Positions 11,489 to 23,186 of a stretch of DNA of 64,000 nt are shown in pieces. A program made the position numbers and the translations under genes. The notes under the pieces are model-generated. The model did no database searches. It worked only from the letters and a program-made list of their open reading frames with translations, and had not been told where the DNA came from. Numbering within the stretch: the stretch's first letter is position 1; each line of letters begins with the position of its first letter. Origin of the DNA: Epiperipatus broadwayi (Eukaryota; Onychophora; Udeonychophora; Euonychophora; Peripatidae); the NCBI GenBank assembly GCA_028023455.1, contig JAQFVV010000020.1:11508385-11572384 (forward strand). The letters are read 5' to 3'.

Positions 11489-11645
11489 ATATGATTTTTT
11501 TTCTACAGTACAGATTTTTTTATACCTGCACTTATATATGTAATATATAGAGGGTTTGAACTCAAACTTTCACACGACCCTCAACCATCCATGCTATCTC
11601 ATACCGCTGATACACTTGATCACACACATGTCGAAAAGATAATTT
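11489..11645 (-). repeat. Family A fragment, 3' end only
   Basis: It carries the tail module (CTACAGTACAG) and the CATGTGTGTGATC body on the minus strand. It stops before the hammerhead region. No clear target-site duplication was found. Confidence 0.75.
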
Positions 11646-12495
11646 TTGTTACATAGGATAACACATTATTCCTACAACTAGTGATTGTGAAGTCGGACTC
11701 ATACAAATCTTAAACAGGAAAACTTTGATTCTGTGTTTATAAATTTTATAAAAATCAAAAACGTACTTAAAATAATCGAAAGTTGTATTTTGATACAAAG
11801 GTCTGCAATACAGATAACCTCGTATAACATGTCACATATGAAGAAGAATTTGGCTGAAGCCATTCTTTTTATTTTAAGTGAAAGGAATTTTATTATATAT
11901 TAATTTTTTATGACTTGTTTCTTGTTGAGATTTATTCATTATTTGAAATAAAAAATGTTTGAATGGTAGTTTAATTTATTAATTATATTTAAAGTTTTTA
12001 TTATTGATGCTGTTCTTTATTATTTTTATATTTATTTCTTCTGTGTTGTGTTTGCTTTTACTATTAGTATATCTTTAGCTTTTTAGAATATATACAAATA
12101 TACTATATAAATAATTTAGTTATATACAAATGTTTATTATGTTATCGTGTCAGAGTTGGAAGTCATAAAAAAGAAGGGTTGGAGCTGGGATCAGAGGCTG
12201 GAATTTTGACTGTCAGTTATCATCTTCTCTTTTATTACATTTTTCTAATAAAGTAGCAGCTATCATAAAAAAGTAAAATGCCATAAACTTCTTTAATAAA
12301 AACAGCAAATTCTTCTCTTTTTTCTTTTTATCATGCTTACATTTTTGTGCTAAAGTTTTTGTTTATTTTTGAGCTTTATATTGTATTAATTAATAACTTT
12401 TCTATAGATTCTTCCCATTTTTTAAAAATATTTACACCATCTATTAATATACAACATCAATATTTTATATACAGATATTGTGTAAGACTGTACAG
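11646..12495. other. AT-rich DNA, no feature
   Basis: No element or gene signature is seen. Confidence 0.55.
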
Positions 12496-12499
12496 TGTA

Positions 12500-12925
12500 T
12501 TAAGTTACATATTGAAACAATGCGTTAAAGGTCTGCCAATCCCTGCATATATATGTAAATGGATCATTCTTCCGTACATGAGGGATTAGAATGACTAACA
12601 TCAACATAGGTAGGATGACAACCTTGACACTCATGTGGGCTTTGAATGTTTCATCATCAGATTTTCAATGAAATAGATGACTGAAGAGTTGTGGGTTGGA
12701 GTGAAGATTGGCTATCTTAATATAAAACTGAGTACTGACTGTATATATATATATATGTGGAGATGGTAATCTGGACCAACTGTTGAGTGCTGGTTTAGCA
12801 CGAATTATGTTTATTGGTAATTATTTATTTTTTCAAAATGGATGTGATCAGGTGGGTTAGCAGAATGAGATGGCATGGAGAGTTGAGGTTCATGTGAAAG
12901 TCTGAGTTCAAATCCCTTATATAAT
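12500..12925 (+). repeat. Family A copy, nearly full length
   Basis: It starts near AAGGTCTGCC (12528) and runs through GTACATGAGGGATTAGA, the ATCATCAGATTTTCAATGA block and the hammerhead region to CTGAGTTCAAATCCC. It lacks the tail module found at 34560-34604. It is about 400 bp long. Confidence 0.8.
12775..12818 (+). ncRNA. Hammerhead ribozyme remnant, family A
   Basis: ACCAA, CTGTTGA, GTGCT-GGTTT-AGCAC perfect stem II, CGAAT in place of CGAAA, then ATTGGT. Two core changes should inactivate it; both stems I and II are intact. Confidence 0.8.
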
Positions 12926-13437
12926 ATTTTTGAATTAAGATACTTATTTTTTTAATAAACTAAGATACACTTTATAATTCTTTTTAAATTTTTCGTCACA
13001 GTTTGTCTTTTAACTATTTGTTGAAAAGCTATTATGGTATAGTAATTAGCAAATCTGCCTATCATCAAATTAGTAGAGCTTAGTTATTTGTTGGATTTGA
13101 ATTAAGTAGACTGTTTTTTCAGACAGTTAGACTATATGCCATTCAATTAGCAATCTAATTTTGATCAAAAATTAGATAGCTCTGCACGATTTGGCCCATT
13201 TGGTAAAGTGTGTGATTTAGGATTGGGAACTGTCTCAGGATCGTTTCTGGTGCTTGCTTTCTGGCACTCAACTGGTAACAAAACCATTAGCATTTTAAGG
13301 ATTATTTTAAGACTTCTTTTTTAACTTTATGTATTAATGCTGTTTTTTTTTTGTTTGTTTACAAAGACATGTTTAGGTAAAGAGTATTACAATTAAATTT
13401 ATCACATTTTAATACAGGTTTTAAGCTGGAAATTTAG
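12926..13437. other. AT-rich DNA; possible eroded tRNA-like segment
   Basis: 13190-13275 (TGGTAAAGTGTGTGATT and following) has faint tRNA/SINE character but no convincing box B. Otherwise nothing is recognisable. Confidence 0.4.
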
Positions 13438-13449
13438 TAAAAATATTTT

Positions 13450-13708
13450 ATTATTAAACCATTAAGCATCACATGATCACCATCTCTTATACTAGCACAT
13501 AATTGTTTATAAACAATGCAAAACTCTCAATACAATAGTGCCACCCTGTGCCAACCTCACTGACGAAGGCCACAAACCAGAAACTAGTCTGGGGATATTG
13601 GATGAATAGACATTAGATAGAGATTTTATCCACAAGCCTTCTGGCATCCATTGATTACTCTGGAAGTCACAGGGTGGCACTACTGTATGAAGAGTTTTGC
13701 CTTGTTTA
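13450..13708. mobile_element. Family B foldback element with 12-bp target-site duplication
   Basis: Inverted arms lie at about 13511-13550 (GCAAAACTCTCAATACAATA) and 13669-13708. A hammerhead-like core sits between them. TAAAAATATTTT flanks the element on both sides (13438-13449 and 13709-13720). Related copies are at 14147, 29507, 43920 and 58554. Confidence 0.85.
13555..13594 (+). ncRNA. Hammerhead-like motif, family B
   Basis: CCTCA (stem I), CTGACGA core, AGGC-CACAA-ACCA, GAAA, the palindrome ACTAGT closing a GTC cleavage triplet, then TGGGG, which pairs with CCTCA through one G-U. Position 7 of the core tolerates C. Stem II is weak: it is closed by A-A and contains one mismatch. Confidence 0.65.
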
Positions 13709-14146
13709 TAAAAATATTTTGTGTGAATTTTTGTTTATTATTTTACAGAATAGTTTTGATTGCTATGTAAAATTTAGCTATATCCATTATTGGCATATAA
13801 ATAAAATTTATTTGTCATTTACTATAAAGCAATAAATATCTTATTTTTTTCAATTTATAATAAACATTCTAAGGTAAAAAGCATCTTATTGCCTGACGTA
13901 ATGTTTGTGAAGATATTATTTATATCATCAGCAGCTATTTATTTTTTGCATGATTATGGCAAAACATTTTTGGAGTTAATCTTCTTCAACACCTCAAGTT
14001 ATATCTTATATATTAACATAATTAAATCTTAATTTATATCAGTTTATATATATACATTTATTTTGTTTTTTAAAAATTCTTTTCATCTGCTCAATATTTT
14101 TAATCCAATTACTTATTTTATTTCTACTTCTCTATATTAGCTTCTT

Positions 14147-14371
14147 AAATGACCAAACATCACATGATCACTATTTCTTATGCTTACTCATCACTGTTAT
14201 TAAAACAGGCAAAACTCTCCATACAGTAGTGCCACTCAGTGCAAGCCAGAGTAATCAATGGCCAGAAGGCTTGTGCATAAAACCCTATCTACTGCACAAG
14301 TCTTTTGGCATCCATTGATTACTCTGGCTTGCATTGAGTGGCACTATTGTATGGAGAGTTTTGCCTGTTTT
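14147..14371. mobile_element. Family B foldback, collapsed hairpin form, 14-bp target-site duplication
   Basis: Arms at about 14204-14270 and 14300-14366 (AGTAATCAATGG and its complement, and the CTCTCCATAC ends). It lacks the hammerhead interior. TATATTAGCTTCTT is present at 14133-14146 and 14372-14385. Confidence 0.85.
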
Positions 14372-14385
14372 TATATTAGCTTCTT

Positions 14386-14966
14386 CCATTTTTTTTTCTA
14401 ATTTAAAATAATTGCAAAGTTATCTTCTTATTTTTCCCCCAACTTGTCAGCATTTCTTCAAACTTGTATTGCTTGTATCATATGTACCTTCTATGTATAT
14501 ATTTCTGTTATATATTTTTTGAATCATGTGTTTATAATCAATATATTTATTATTCAGTTTGCAAAATGTTGCTAAATAGTTTATCCTGAATTAAATCTTT
14601 AACAATTTTGCAATTAATATCAACTGATTAATTCATTGGTTGCATAATTGTTAATATGTTATACTAGAAATCACTATTGTAAAATGAAAGAATTATGAAT
14701 TATTATGTCACTTCTCAAGCATACAAGTTCATTATAAAATTTTTGTAACTGCAAATACAGAGAAAGAGTAGCAGGGAAATTTGACAGTTAAAGATTTTCT
14801 GGACTGATATCATTTTAGTATTAGAATGTAATATGATTTTTCAAGTAACTAATTATATGATTATTATATCCCTACTATAAAAGGCTAAAATGAAGTGGTA
14901 CAAAGATAAGATTCTATCCAATTATTGTTTGTTGCCCCAAATACATATACCTATTATATTAATATA
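14386..14966. other. AT-rich DNA, no feature
   Basis: No element or gene signature is seen. Confidence 0.55.
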
Positions 14967-15049
14967 CTAGCCATACCTGACCACGTGTTGCTGTGGCTCA
15001 ATCTGGTTAAATGGAAAGGAGAAAGTGCACATTTCTAATATGTTTAATT

Positions 15050-15262
15050 TCACAATGCTTGTGGGTATACAATATTTTTTGTTGTTCCATTGTCTATGCA
15101 GATATAGGGATTGTCTGGTTTGCCGACTCTAGAACATGCAACATATAATTGTCCATATGCGAAGCAATCCGTGTCTAGATCTAAACTGCACAATTGTAAA
15201 AATTGGCCCGAGCTTTGTTGATTGCAAACGCCAATCGAATTGGGAATTGCAATGTCTCACAT
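15050..15262 (-). pseudogene. Helitron Rep/Hel helicase C-terminus, frameshifted
   Basis: Reading the minus strand from about 15262, the first frame gives LQFPIRLAFAINKA. After a frameshift near 15185 the second frame gives LDLDTDCFAYGQLYVACSRV, then GKPDNPYICIDNGTTKNIVY, and a stop at 15050-15052. This is the end of the Pif1-family helicase domain (the 'GQLYVALSRV' motif VI region) followed by the short basic tail typical of metazoan Helitrons. About 70 residues remain of a protein that is normally over a thousand residues. One frameshift is certain; the rest of the protein has been deleted. Confidence 0.9.
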
Positions 15263-15347
15263 GAAATAATTAAATCAAAATGAAAATAAATCGAAATCTA
15301 GGAAAATTCAATTTAACAATGCAATCGGAAACATTGAAATGGAATCG

Positions 15348-15455
15348 TAAAATATTTAGTATGGCGCGTGTTGCTTTTATGTTCAACAGATAACACTGTG
15401 TAAAATATTTAGTATAGCATGTGTTGCTTTTACGTCCAACAGATAGCGCTGTTTT
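15348..15455 (+). repeat. 53-bp tandem duplication inside the Helitron
   Basis: Two units begin TAAAATATTTAGTAT at 15348 and 15401, and both contain GTGTTGCTTTTA and CAACAGATA. It is absent from the coding part, so it is a change in the non-coding region near the 5' end of the element. Confidence 0.85.
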
Positions 15456-15636
15456 TCAAAAAAGCACGTTTTTACCTGTCACAGGTATATAATAGTAGGT
15501 ATATAAAGAGTGGGTATGTAGAAACACGCGCGTATTCAAATGCAACGTTGTGTCAAAATTTCAAGGCAATCGGCGAAGGACTTTCAGAGATTTAAGATTT
15601 TGAACAAATGAACATTTACATTTTTATCTATATAGA

Positions 15637-17660
15637 TAATACTTGATTGAACTTGTTTTGCTAGATATTTATGATATAAATATTTATTTTAATTATAATT
15701 TACTGATTTAGAATTTTCTATGCCTGTATTATAATATTATTTTAATATAATTTTCAATTTAGCTGTCACTTATTTACTTATTTTTTTTGTACTATTTTTT
15801 TCTAATATTGTAAATATTTTTTATTTGTACTATTAATTTTTAAATTTGTTCATTTATCTCCAAAATGTATTTCTCCTGTTTTCTATAGTGCTTTTAAAAA
15901 GCCGTGAAAAGAGTCTGGATGTACCGCCATGTAATATTTATTTGGTAATTGGGGCATAGTTGAGGGTAAAAATTACCTTTAATTTAAATCACATGTCTTT
16001 TTTATTTTATTTTAAAAAAGCTATCTATCTTTACATTAAAAAAAAATTATAATGAATTAAGCAGATTATAATAAATAAATTATTGAAAAATAAACATTAA
16101 TCAGTGATAGTATTTTTTTTTTTTGTCGTAAATGTTATAATGTCTTTTTATTTATGAAAAGGCTTTACATTTGAGGTATTAAAATTAAATATCTTAAGAG
16201 GAGTGAAAGTAAAAAAAAATATTTTCACTTAGTTTAATAGATGCCATTCATACTGAAGGGTCAAAGATATCTATAGTTAGGACAAAAAAATACATAGTTT
16301 TTAACCTAGAGTATATTGGTTTATATCCAAATTTATAGAGTAATTTTGAGTCTTAGTTTGGATAGTATGAGAGAAAAGTTGGTTGCTAAATATGTAGATG
16401 CAAATGCAATGTTTTTCACTGAAGAAGTCTGATAGCCAAATCCAAATTTGAATGTGGATTTAGCACAAACATCAAATGTTTGTTAATTCTTCAAGCTTAC
16501 AATAGATGGCCCTAGAATTGATGAACTAATAATTTTTAATCTTAGCTTTTACTCTTAACTTTTTTCTTTTTTACCCACAATGCCATATCATTCATAAAAA
16601 TGAATCTGCCATTTAATAAAATTATAGATATTAGTTCTAGAATTAAATGCTATTACAGGATTGTTAAGTTTACATTCTCTACTATTGTTTTTATTGTATT
16701 TTTCCATTTTACTTTTATATAAAAAGTATATATAATCACTTATTAAATTAAAAGTAATCGTATAATCGCATTTATTAGTCAAAGATTAATAAAAAGATTA
16801 AACACAGGAAGTCACAGAGATGGAGCTAGGATCCATGGACCCCCTGAACTCCAGAAACTGTTATTACCATAGTATCAAACAAAGTGCTGCATCAATCACT
16901 CAAAAAAAAATACTTTACTTCAGAATCATTAATTCTAAGTATAAGCAATCAATGTGCAAAAAATGCCAAAACCTACTAACTCCTCAGACTAGTTTCGGAA
17001 GAATGGCTTTTATTTAATGCAACTCACTGATAAGGGCTAATTTTTTCATTATGGGTTTTGAATTCTTTGTGATATAGTTTTTTACTATGGTATCTTCTTG
17101 TAATTATATATTGTATTATTTTTCCTAATATTAATTGTTTTTTGTAAAAAATATATATATATAAACTTTGTTTAAACTTTTCACAAACATGCAACACTTA
17201 AATAAAGTCTGAATTAGAGCTAAAAGACCATTATCACACATTTTCAGAAAATCCTGGTATTTGTTTAGTATTTACTTATAATAAATAAATGTTTCCTTAT
17301 CCCATCTTAAAGGCTATCTATCATCCATTAGTTCATGTATATAAATTAAATGCAAACTAATTACGGTATCTATTTGTATGCTTATTACATGAAGTTCAAA
17401 TTCAGTTTAGGTAAATCTTGAAAAATTTTTTCAAGTAGACCTTTTTTCCTAAATAGTTAATTCATAGTCAATTTAAATAGCTATCAAATACCGTAAGTAA
17501 ATTGATATTCACTATTATTAGCTGGAATCTAAAGATTTCATAATATTGAGTTGATCAGATAGACGCTTGGTATACTAATTGTTAAAATACCTCATCATTA
17601 ACAGTGGAGTGTTATACCCCATGAGCATTGAATCCATTACTTGCCATTTATTTTTTACAC
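15637..17660. other. AT-rich DNA, no gene seen
   Basis: Only a half hammerhead-like motif near 16981-17035 is notable: the minus strand reads CCGAAACTAGTCTGAGGAG, and the nearby plus strand reads CTCACTGATAAGGGC. Short frames at 16588-16782 (minus) and 16820-17017 (plus) show no recognisable domain. Confidence 0.5.
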
Positions 17661-17663
17661 TAT

Positions 17664-17930
17664 ATATATAACCAAAACTGCCTAACACTATACTAGCAAA
17701 AATAAAAATGCAAAACCATAAAACAATACAATACTAGATTAAATCCAAGATTTTACCAAAATCCTTACACAACCATGGTTTCATCTACTACAAATAGACC
17801 TTCTCAAGTGAAAATCAAACTTGAGAAGGTCTATTTGTAGTAGATGAAACCATGGTTGTGTAAGGATTTTGGTAAAATTTTGGATTTAATCTAGTATTGT
17901 ATTGTTTTATGGTTTTGTATATATATATAT
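17664..17930. repeat. Family C near-perfect hairpin
   Basis: About 105 bases (near 17712-17816) are repeated inverted, with very few mismatches, at about 17820-17925 around a short loop. Shared blocks include CTTGAGAAGGTCTATTTG, GTAGATGAAACCATGG and TGTGTAAGGATTTTGG. The right arm reads CTTGAGA, a TCTA/TAGA stem, GAAA and the palindrome ACCATGGT, the same layout as the hammerhead repeats but with an altered first box. A diverged half copy is at 53695-53850. Confidence 0.85.
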
Positions 17931-20900
17931 AAGCATAAACAAATTTGCTGCAACAGTGCGTGTATTTTATATGGATGAAGAGATCAGTGGGTGACAGAAT
18001 ATATTAGGTATTATTGTTGTAGTACATCTCTCTCTATTCCTATAACTTGGGTTCAAATCTAAACTGGGCAAAACTTGAAAAAAATTATAGTTAATCAAAA
18101 GATATTTCTTCCAGGTAGCTAGTTCATATCAACTTAGCTTAATCTAACTGTTGTGTTTATATTTGGTTGTAATAAATACACACTCATAAACATATGATGA
18201 AATATTCGTTAATAGTTATATACAAAATACATTTATGATATATACAATTGGCTAAGTATAATATGTAATTGCTGTGCAACTATTGAAAGAAGGGACCCAA
18301 GTTCTCTTCTAGGTTTACCTAACACATCTATCTGTTTCATGACAGCTTTCTTTTACCTAGCTTCCAGTTCAATATGAACTTCCCTCACTGTTTAACAATA
18401 TTGTGGAAAATATGTGTACTGCTGTTCAGATCTGACAGTTTTTTGTCGTCCGACATAGTCAAATCCTCTTCCATAATGAGATTAATTGGATTCACAGAGC
18501 ATCATCACCTATTGGTCTGTTTCTGCTATTGATTATATTTTATTTATGTATATACCCATATTGATCTTTAGTGATGAATACTCAATCCGATCAAGATAAA
18601 ATGGAATCTGAATAAGTCCATTAGTTAAAGGTAAGTTGAGTCCTAACACTAATATTGATCAATAAATAGATTTCTAGTTAAAATAGAAATCTGGCTAATC
18701 TCTCATCACTTCTAATCTTATGAGTAATGTTTTTATCTTCACTGTCTCTGTAGGAGATTATTTAAAAACTTTCACATTATCTTTATTACTAACTACTAGT
18801 TTATTTTTTGTTCCACAATAAACATGAGTATTCTTAAAAAAAAAAAAAAAAAGGACGAATATTAAAAAAATACAGAAATATTTCCAAAGGAATCCGAGTA
18901 AGTGAAATTCTTTTCAAGAGGCTTAACAATTTTTCTCAGCTATTTCTAGATAACTTAGCTAGAAGATAAAACAATAATGGAGAACGCTCAAAACTTCATC
19001 ATTTGATTTTTATTAGCATGATTAGTAAGTACGGCATTTTTCATTGTTTTTCTATGAGACTTTATTAAAAAAGGCTTTTGGTTTATTTTATTAAAAAGAC
19101 CGTTTTATCTTTTATATAAACTACCACGTGTCTATACAACATTAATTAATTAATCTTCTTCCCCCCCCCCCCCCACTTTAAAATCAATACAAGTAGTCAC
19201 ATTTAAGTGATAATAGAAGTCTATAATTAATGTGGGTTTTTGGTAACATATTCTTAAACTCATTTGAATCTTTTCTTCGAAGAATTTGATAAAGTTTTTT
19301 GTTCAAAGCAAAAAGCAGCAATTAAACAGTTTTCAGATTAAATAGCTACTAATTACAGGTAATTAAAAATAAATTTAATGGAATTATATAGATTTCCTGT
19401 TATTTTTCACACTTCCGGTAACTGTGGCTAGCGTTGAAAACTATTTTAATGGATAGAAAATATTAAAAGTTTTGAAAAGAAAATACAATTGGTCAAACTA
19501 GACACAAAAACCTCCAATATTAACTATTAAGCCATCCAAATAGACTAGAAAGCAATAATTAGCGATTTTACAAACTCAGAGACGATAAGGAATGCTTTTT
19601 TAAACAGATGAGTTTGTTAATTAAACAAAAAGTAAATGAATGAATAGCAAAATTTAGTATTTTAGAATTGGGAATAGGGGACTTTGAGATTTGTTCTTTG
19701 GTCCAATTTTTGTCACTGCGACCTTGGAAAAATCCTCTTTAGAGAATCACTTTTTATAATGTCTATAACCCAAGCTTACGACTAAAACAGTTAGTGCGCA
19801 TGTGTTGAGACAACCTGTCGGGCTTCAGAATAAGATCACTAAGCCAATAACATATATAATGTCAGCAAAGTTTATGATTAAATAGTGTTTCTAAAAACGG
19901 AAAACAGAGAGCAATGTAAAAGAATGCTATCAAAAAGTAATTAGATTAAAAAAAAGCATAAAACTAATTAACACAAATATCAGTCAATTAAAATGTTTCT
20001 TCTAAGACAGATGCGGACATTACAATACTACAAGCAGAAAAGATTACTTTTAATTTCTCTATTTTTTCATTTTTTAAATCAAAACGTGTAATACTGTATG
20101 TGTGTGTTTTTTTATTATAAAATATCAATTCGGTACATATAAAATGTACAGTGAAGTATTTTGAATAAGAACATTTAAGCTCCCTCTATTAATATCTTAT
20201 TTTCACAACGAAGTAATTTATATTACTGTATTCGTTATAAGTAATTCTATAATGTATTAATTATGTAATTGGTTACAAATTATGTAGATACATGATTATA
20301 GTAATTATAATGTAATATTTTCATTTTTTGAAACGGAAATAGAAAAGATTAAGGAAAGTATAAAGAAAAATAAGTAACTCGAATAACTAAAAAAAAAGTT
20401 ACTTGCAATTTTGAAAAGCAGATCAAAATCCAGAAATCCTTATATTTAAAAAATATAAACTATTATAACATATAGAAAGATCTGCATTATTAGCATAGAT
20501 GATGTCTTTTGTGAAAGGAGACTTGAATCAACTGGTCTTTTACTCACCATTTATTGCAGTATTTGTATATCTATCTACTGTATTTATATATTAGAAAATA
20601 TTATTTTGATAATAGGAACAAATTCTTTTAATTTGTAGGAATAAACGTTTTAAAGCTTTATTTTCATTAACTACTTTTAACACTAAAGTTATGCCAAATG
20701 CACTATTTTAAACAATATTAACACAAGTTAATTACTTATAATAGAAATTTGCTTTGACAATTTCTGAAACTGCTATGACTAAAAGTTTATTTTATATGTA
20801 CTATTATTTCATATTCAGAAGAGATTATCAAAAATAAATATTTTACATAGAAGTGTCTGTAAAAATTGCTTTTGAAAATATTAGCTTATTCCAACATTTT

Positions 20901-21400
20901 GACTATATCATATTAGCCATCCCCTGAATAATAAAGCTTATTCAAGAATATTACACAAGTATTTTTAAATTATAAATTGGTAATAATGTGGATTTTACCA
21001 ACACCAAAATCCTATCCAAATGTGACACTTAGGTCAGAGATGCCATCAAAATTTTTAAGCAATCGACTTTATTAATAATTATGATGATAATTATCTTCCC
21101 TTTAGAAAAATTTTGTAAAATATATTGAACAAAAGTGCATTAACTTTAAATTCCAGTTTATTATTCTCGATTATTCCCTCCTGTTTGTGAACCATTGCTT
21201 GGTGGTTTTTATTAGACACAAACTAATTTCATGTTTAAATAATTAACTTAAGGCATAAATCAAAAAGCCATTAGATTAATATCTGCTTTTTCATAATCAC
21301 CTTCTCACATTTTGTTTTTGAATTTTATTAGATTATATAATCACAATCATGTGACTAAAAAATTTAAAACCAAATTTAAATTAATATATATATATATATA
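17931..21400. other. AT-rich DNA, no gene seen
   Basis: A poly-C tract lies at 19160-19176, with poly-A runs near 18837. A box B-like GGGTTCAAATC is at 18049-18059 without a convincing tRNA fold. No protein signature is present. Confidence 0.5.
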
Positions 21401-21665
21401 CTGACCTCATTGAAAAAATTAAAAGATTGAAGTGGAGTTGGGCTGGACATATTGCTAGAAGAGATGATAATAGATGACAATTAAATTTTAAACTATTCCA
21501 AGAGATTTAAAAACCCAGAAGGAGACCACATTAAGATGGATGGATGAAATAAGAAAATGTGTAGGGGTGATGTGGAGAAACTAAAGACGAAAGATGGATT
21601 AAACTTGGAGAGACCTTCATCCTGCAGTGGATTGATAATGGTTGATAATGATGATGATGATGATA
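21401..21665 (+). pseudogene. RTE LINE fragment, 3' end, copy 3
   Basis: It matches the C-terminal part of copy 2: the nucleotides for LIEKIKRLKWSWAGHIARRD, then a degenerate WMDEIRKC region, then the CTTCATCCTGCAGTGGATTG block and a (GAT)n tail at about 21640-21663. Stops and small deletions are present. It is preceded by a TA microsatellite. Confidence 0.85.
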
Positions 21666-21849
21666 CACATTAATTTATGGGCATTTCTGTAACTTTTCTG
21701 ACTATCTCTTATTACTCAGAAAGTGGTTGTTGGGAACCAGGTAAAACATCTGAATAAAGCTAATTTTTACAACAAGTGAATGTATACAAAGACATTTCCA
21801 AAAAGTGTATACATTTTTTACTATGAAAATCTTCTCTTTAATATGTATA

Positions 21850-22012
21850 TTCAAATTAAACTTGGATAGACGCTTTTGGGTAAATAATTTAATATTAAAA
21901 GGAAATATGTCTATATACTTGAAAAGGAAATTTTCTAATACATGTTTTGCTAATGTTTCTAAGATTTGAATACTTAGTGAAAAAGCAATATTGAGACTTC
22001 ACATAGCAATAT
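21850..22012 (+). pseudogene. RTE LINE fragment, strongly diverged, copy 4
   Basis: Blocks TTAAACTTGGATAGACGCTT, AAAAGGAAATATGTCTAT, CTTGAAAAGGAAATTTTCTA and AAGCAATATTGAGACTTCA match 2009-2170 of copy 2 in order, with many changes. It lies downstream of copy 3 but represents an upstream part of the protein, so it is a separate insertion or a rearrangement. Confidence 0.65.
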
Positions 22013-22244
22013 GCAGTCAGATAAATTTTGAAAGTAACAATGAAAAAGAAAGCAAAATATATATGTCAGAGATTCTTGTAGTGATGAATCAACTTCTTTC
22101 ATTCTTCTTCCTTTATCACTGCAATTAGTGCAAATAAATGGAACTTTTTTACTTTAAAGAAAGAATTGCTTTCTCATTTTGCTTTCTCGTTTTATGTTTA
22201 CATGGCTATATGTGTTAGTGTTGAAAACATTTCATTGGTTCTTT

Positions 22245-22480
22245 TTTTTTACTATCATCTTACCTTAACATTTTGAAAATAAAAATCAAGAGGATGTGTG
22301 AATAAGATTTTATTAGTCTGTTTAATAATGTAGGGATCAAAAATCCACATTAAAGTCTTATTCACACATCTTCTTGATTTTTATCTTTATCCCTGGGATA
22401 TATGACGTACTTCTCCATGAATTTTTGTTTTTCTTATGTTTTGTTTTAATCTCAAAATGTTAAGGTAAAATGATAGAAAA
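22245..22480. repeat. Foldback repeat
   Basis: Left arm ATCTTACCTTAACATTTTGA (near 22257) and AATCAAGAGGATGTGTGAAT (22286) recur inverted as TCTTATTCACACATCTTCTTG (near 22349) and AAAATGTTAAGGTAAAATGAT (22456). The right side has an extra insert of about 70 bases. Its boundaries are not resolved. Confidence 0.75.
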
Positions 22481-23140
22481 AAAAGACTGAAGAAGACATT
22501 ATTCACCTGATTAATTAAAAGGTGAAAAAAAGTCAGCATAGTAGAAAAACCTTTTAACTATATTCTGGTTGAACTAATTCATTTGCAGTCATACATATCA
22601 CCAATAGCATTGCTTTATAATCCCAGTCCACTTGTAACAGTATTGCTGCTACTACTATTAATCACAATTTTAGGAAAGTTTTTCCCAACACCGAGTTCTA
22701 TCCAATGAAGAAGGATTTTGCCACTAATTAAGTTTTGTAGATCATATTGTGATAGATGTTAGGCCCAGAAAACCATCATCAAATATCCAGACTATTTTTT
22801 CATTTTTGTAAACAGAGAATTTTTGCTAATTTGAAATTAATCAACCAATGAGCCAGCTTATATGTGAAACTTTGCATTTGTATATGAATTTATACACTCT
22901 CATATATATATAATAGGTTGTGATAAGAATTATACATATAATAGACTATAGAATAAAATAATCAAGCAGAAGGCAAAGTCATCTGCACACACCTTTTCAC
23001 TACCTTCTTATATGAACTAAAATGACATCTATAAGATCTCCTCTAAGTGTTGACTGTTTTCTAATGGTTATATATATATATGTTAAAACGAAGAATACAT
23101 ATTTTGCGGGTTCATCCGTGTTAAAAACTTTTAATATTAA
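22481..23140. other. AT-rich DNA, no feature
   Basis: Nothing recognisable apart from short AT repeats. Confidence 0.5.
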
Positions 23141-23186
23141 TATACTGACGTTTCGACTTGGTCACACAAGTCATCCACAGAGTATA
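23141..23186 (-). ncRNA. Hammerhead-like motif F with an interrupted first box
   Basis: Minus strand: TATACT, CTGTGGATGA, CTTG-TGTGAC-CAAG, TC, GAAACGTC, AGTATA. The outer hexamers are perfect complements, as in a type I hammerhead stem I, and GAAACGTC supplies the GAAA core and a GTC triplet. The first box reads as CTGATGA with three extra bases (TGG). Stem II is followed by two extra bases. It may be a decayed or variant form. Confidence 0.5.

Larger units (their letters stand above)
14967..15636 (-). mobile_element. Helitron, internally deleted, both termini present
   Basis: On the minus strand the element begins with TC (TCTATATAGATAAAAATG, 15636 downward) preceded by A. It ends with CTAG (14970-14967) followed by T, which fits Helitron insertion between A and T without target duplication. 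Just before the end lies a short hairpin, CCACAGCAACACGTGG (stem CCAC/GTGG), in the usual position for a Helitron 3' terminator hairpin. The interior keeps only the last part of the Rep/helicase protein (15050-15262). There is an internal 53-bp tandem duplication at 15348-15455 (TAAAATATTTAGTAT start). Rolling-circle transposition needs the full Rep/helicase, so this copy could move only with help. Confidence 0.85.
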
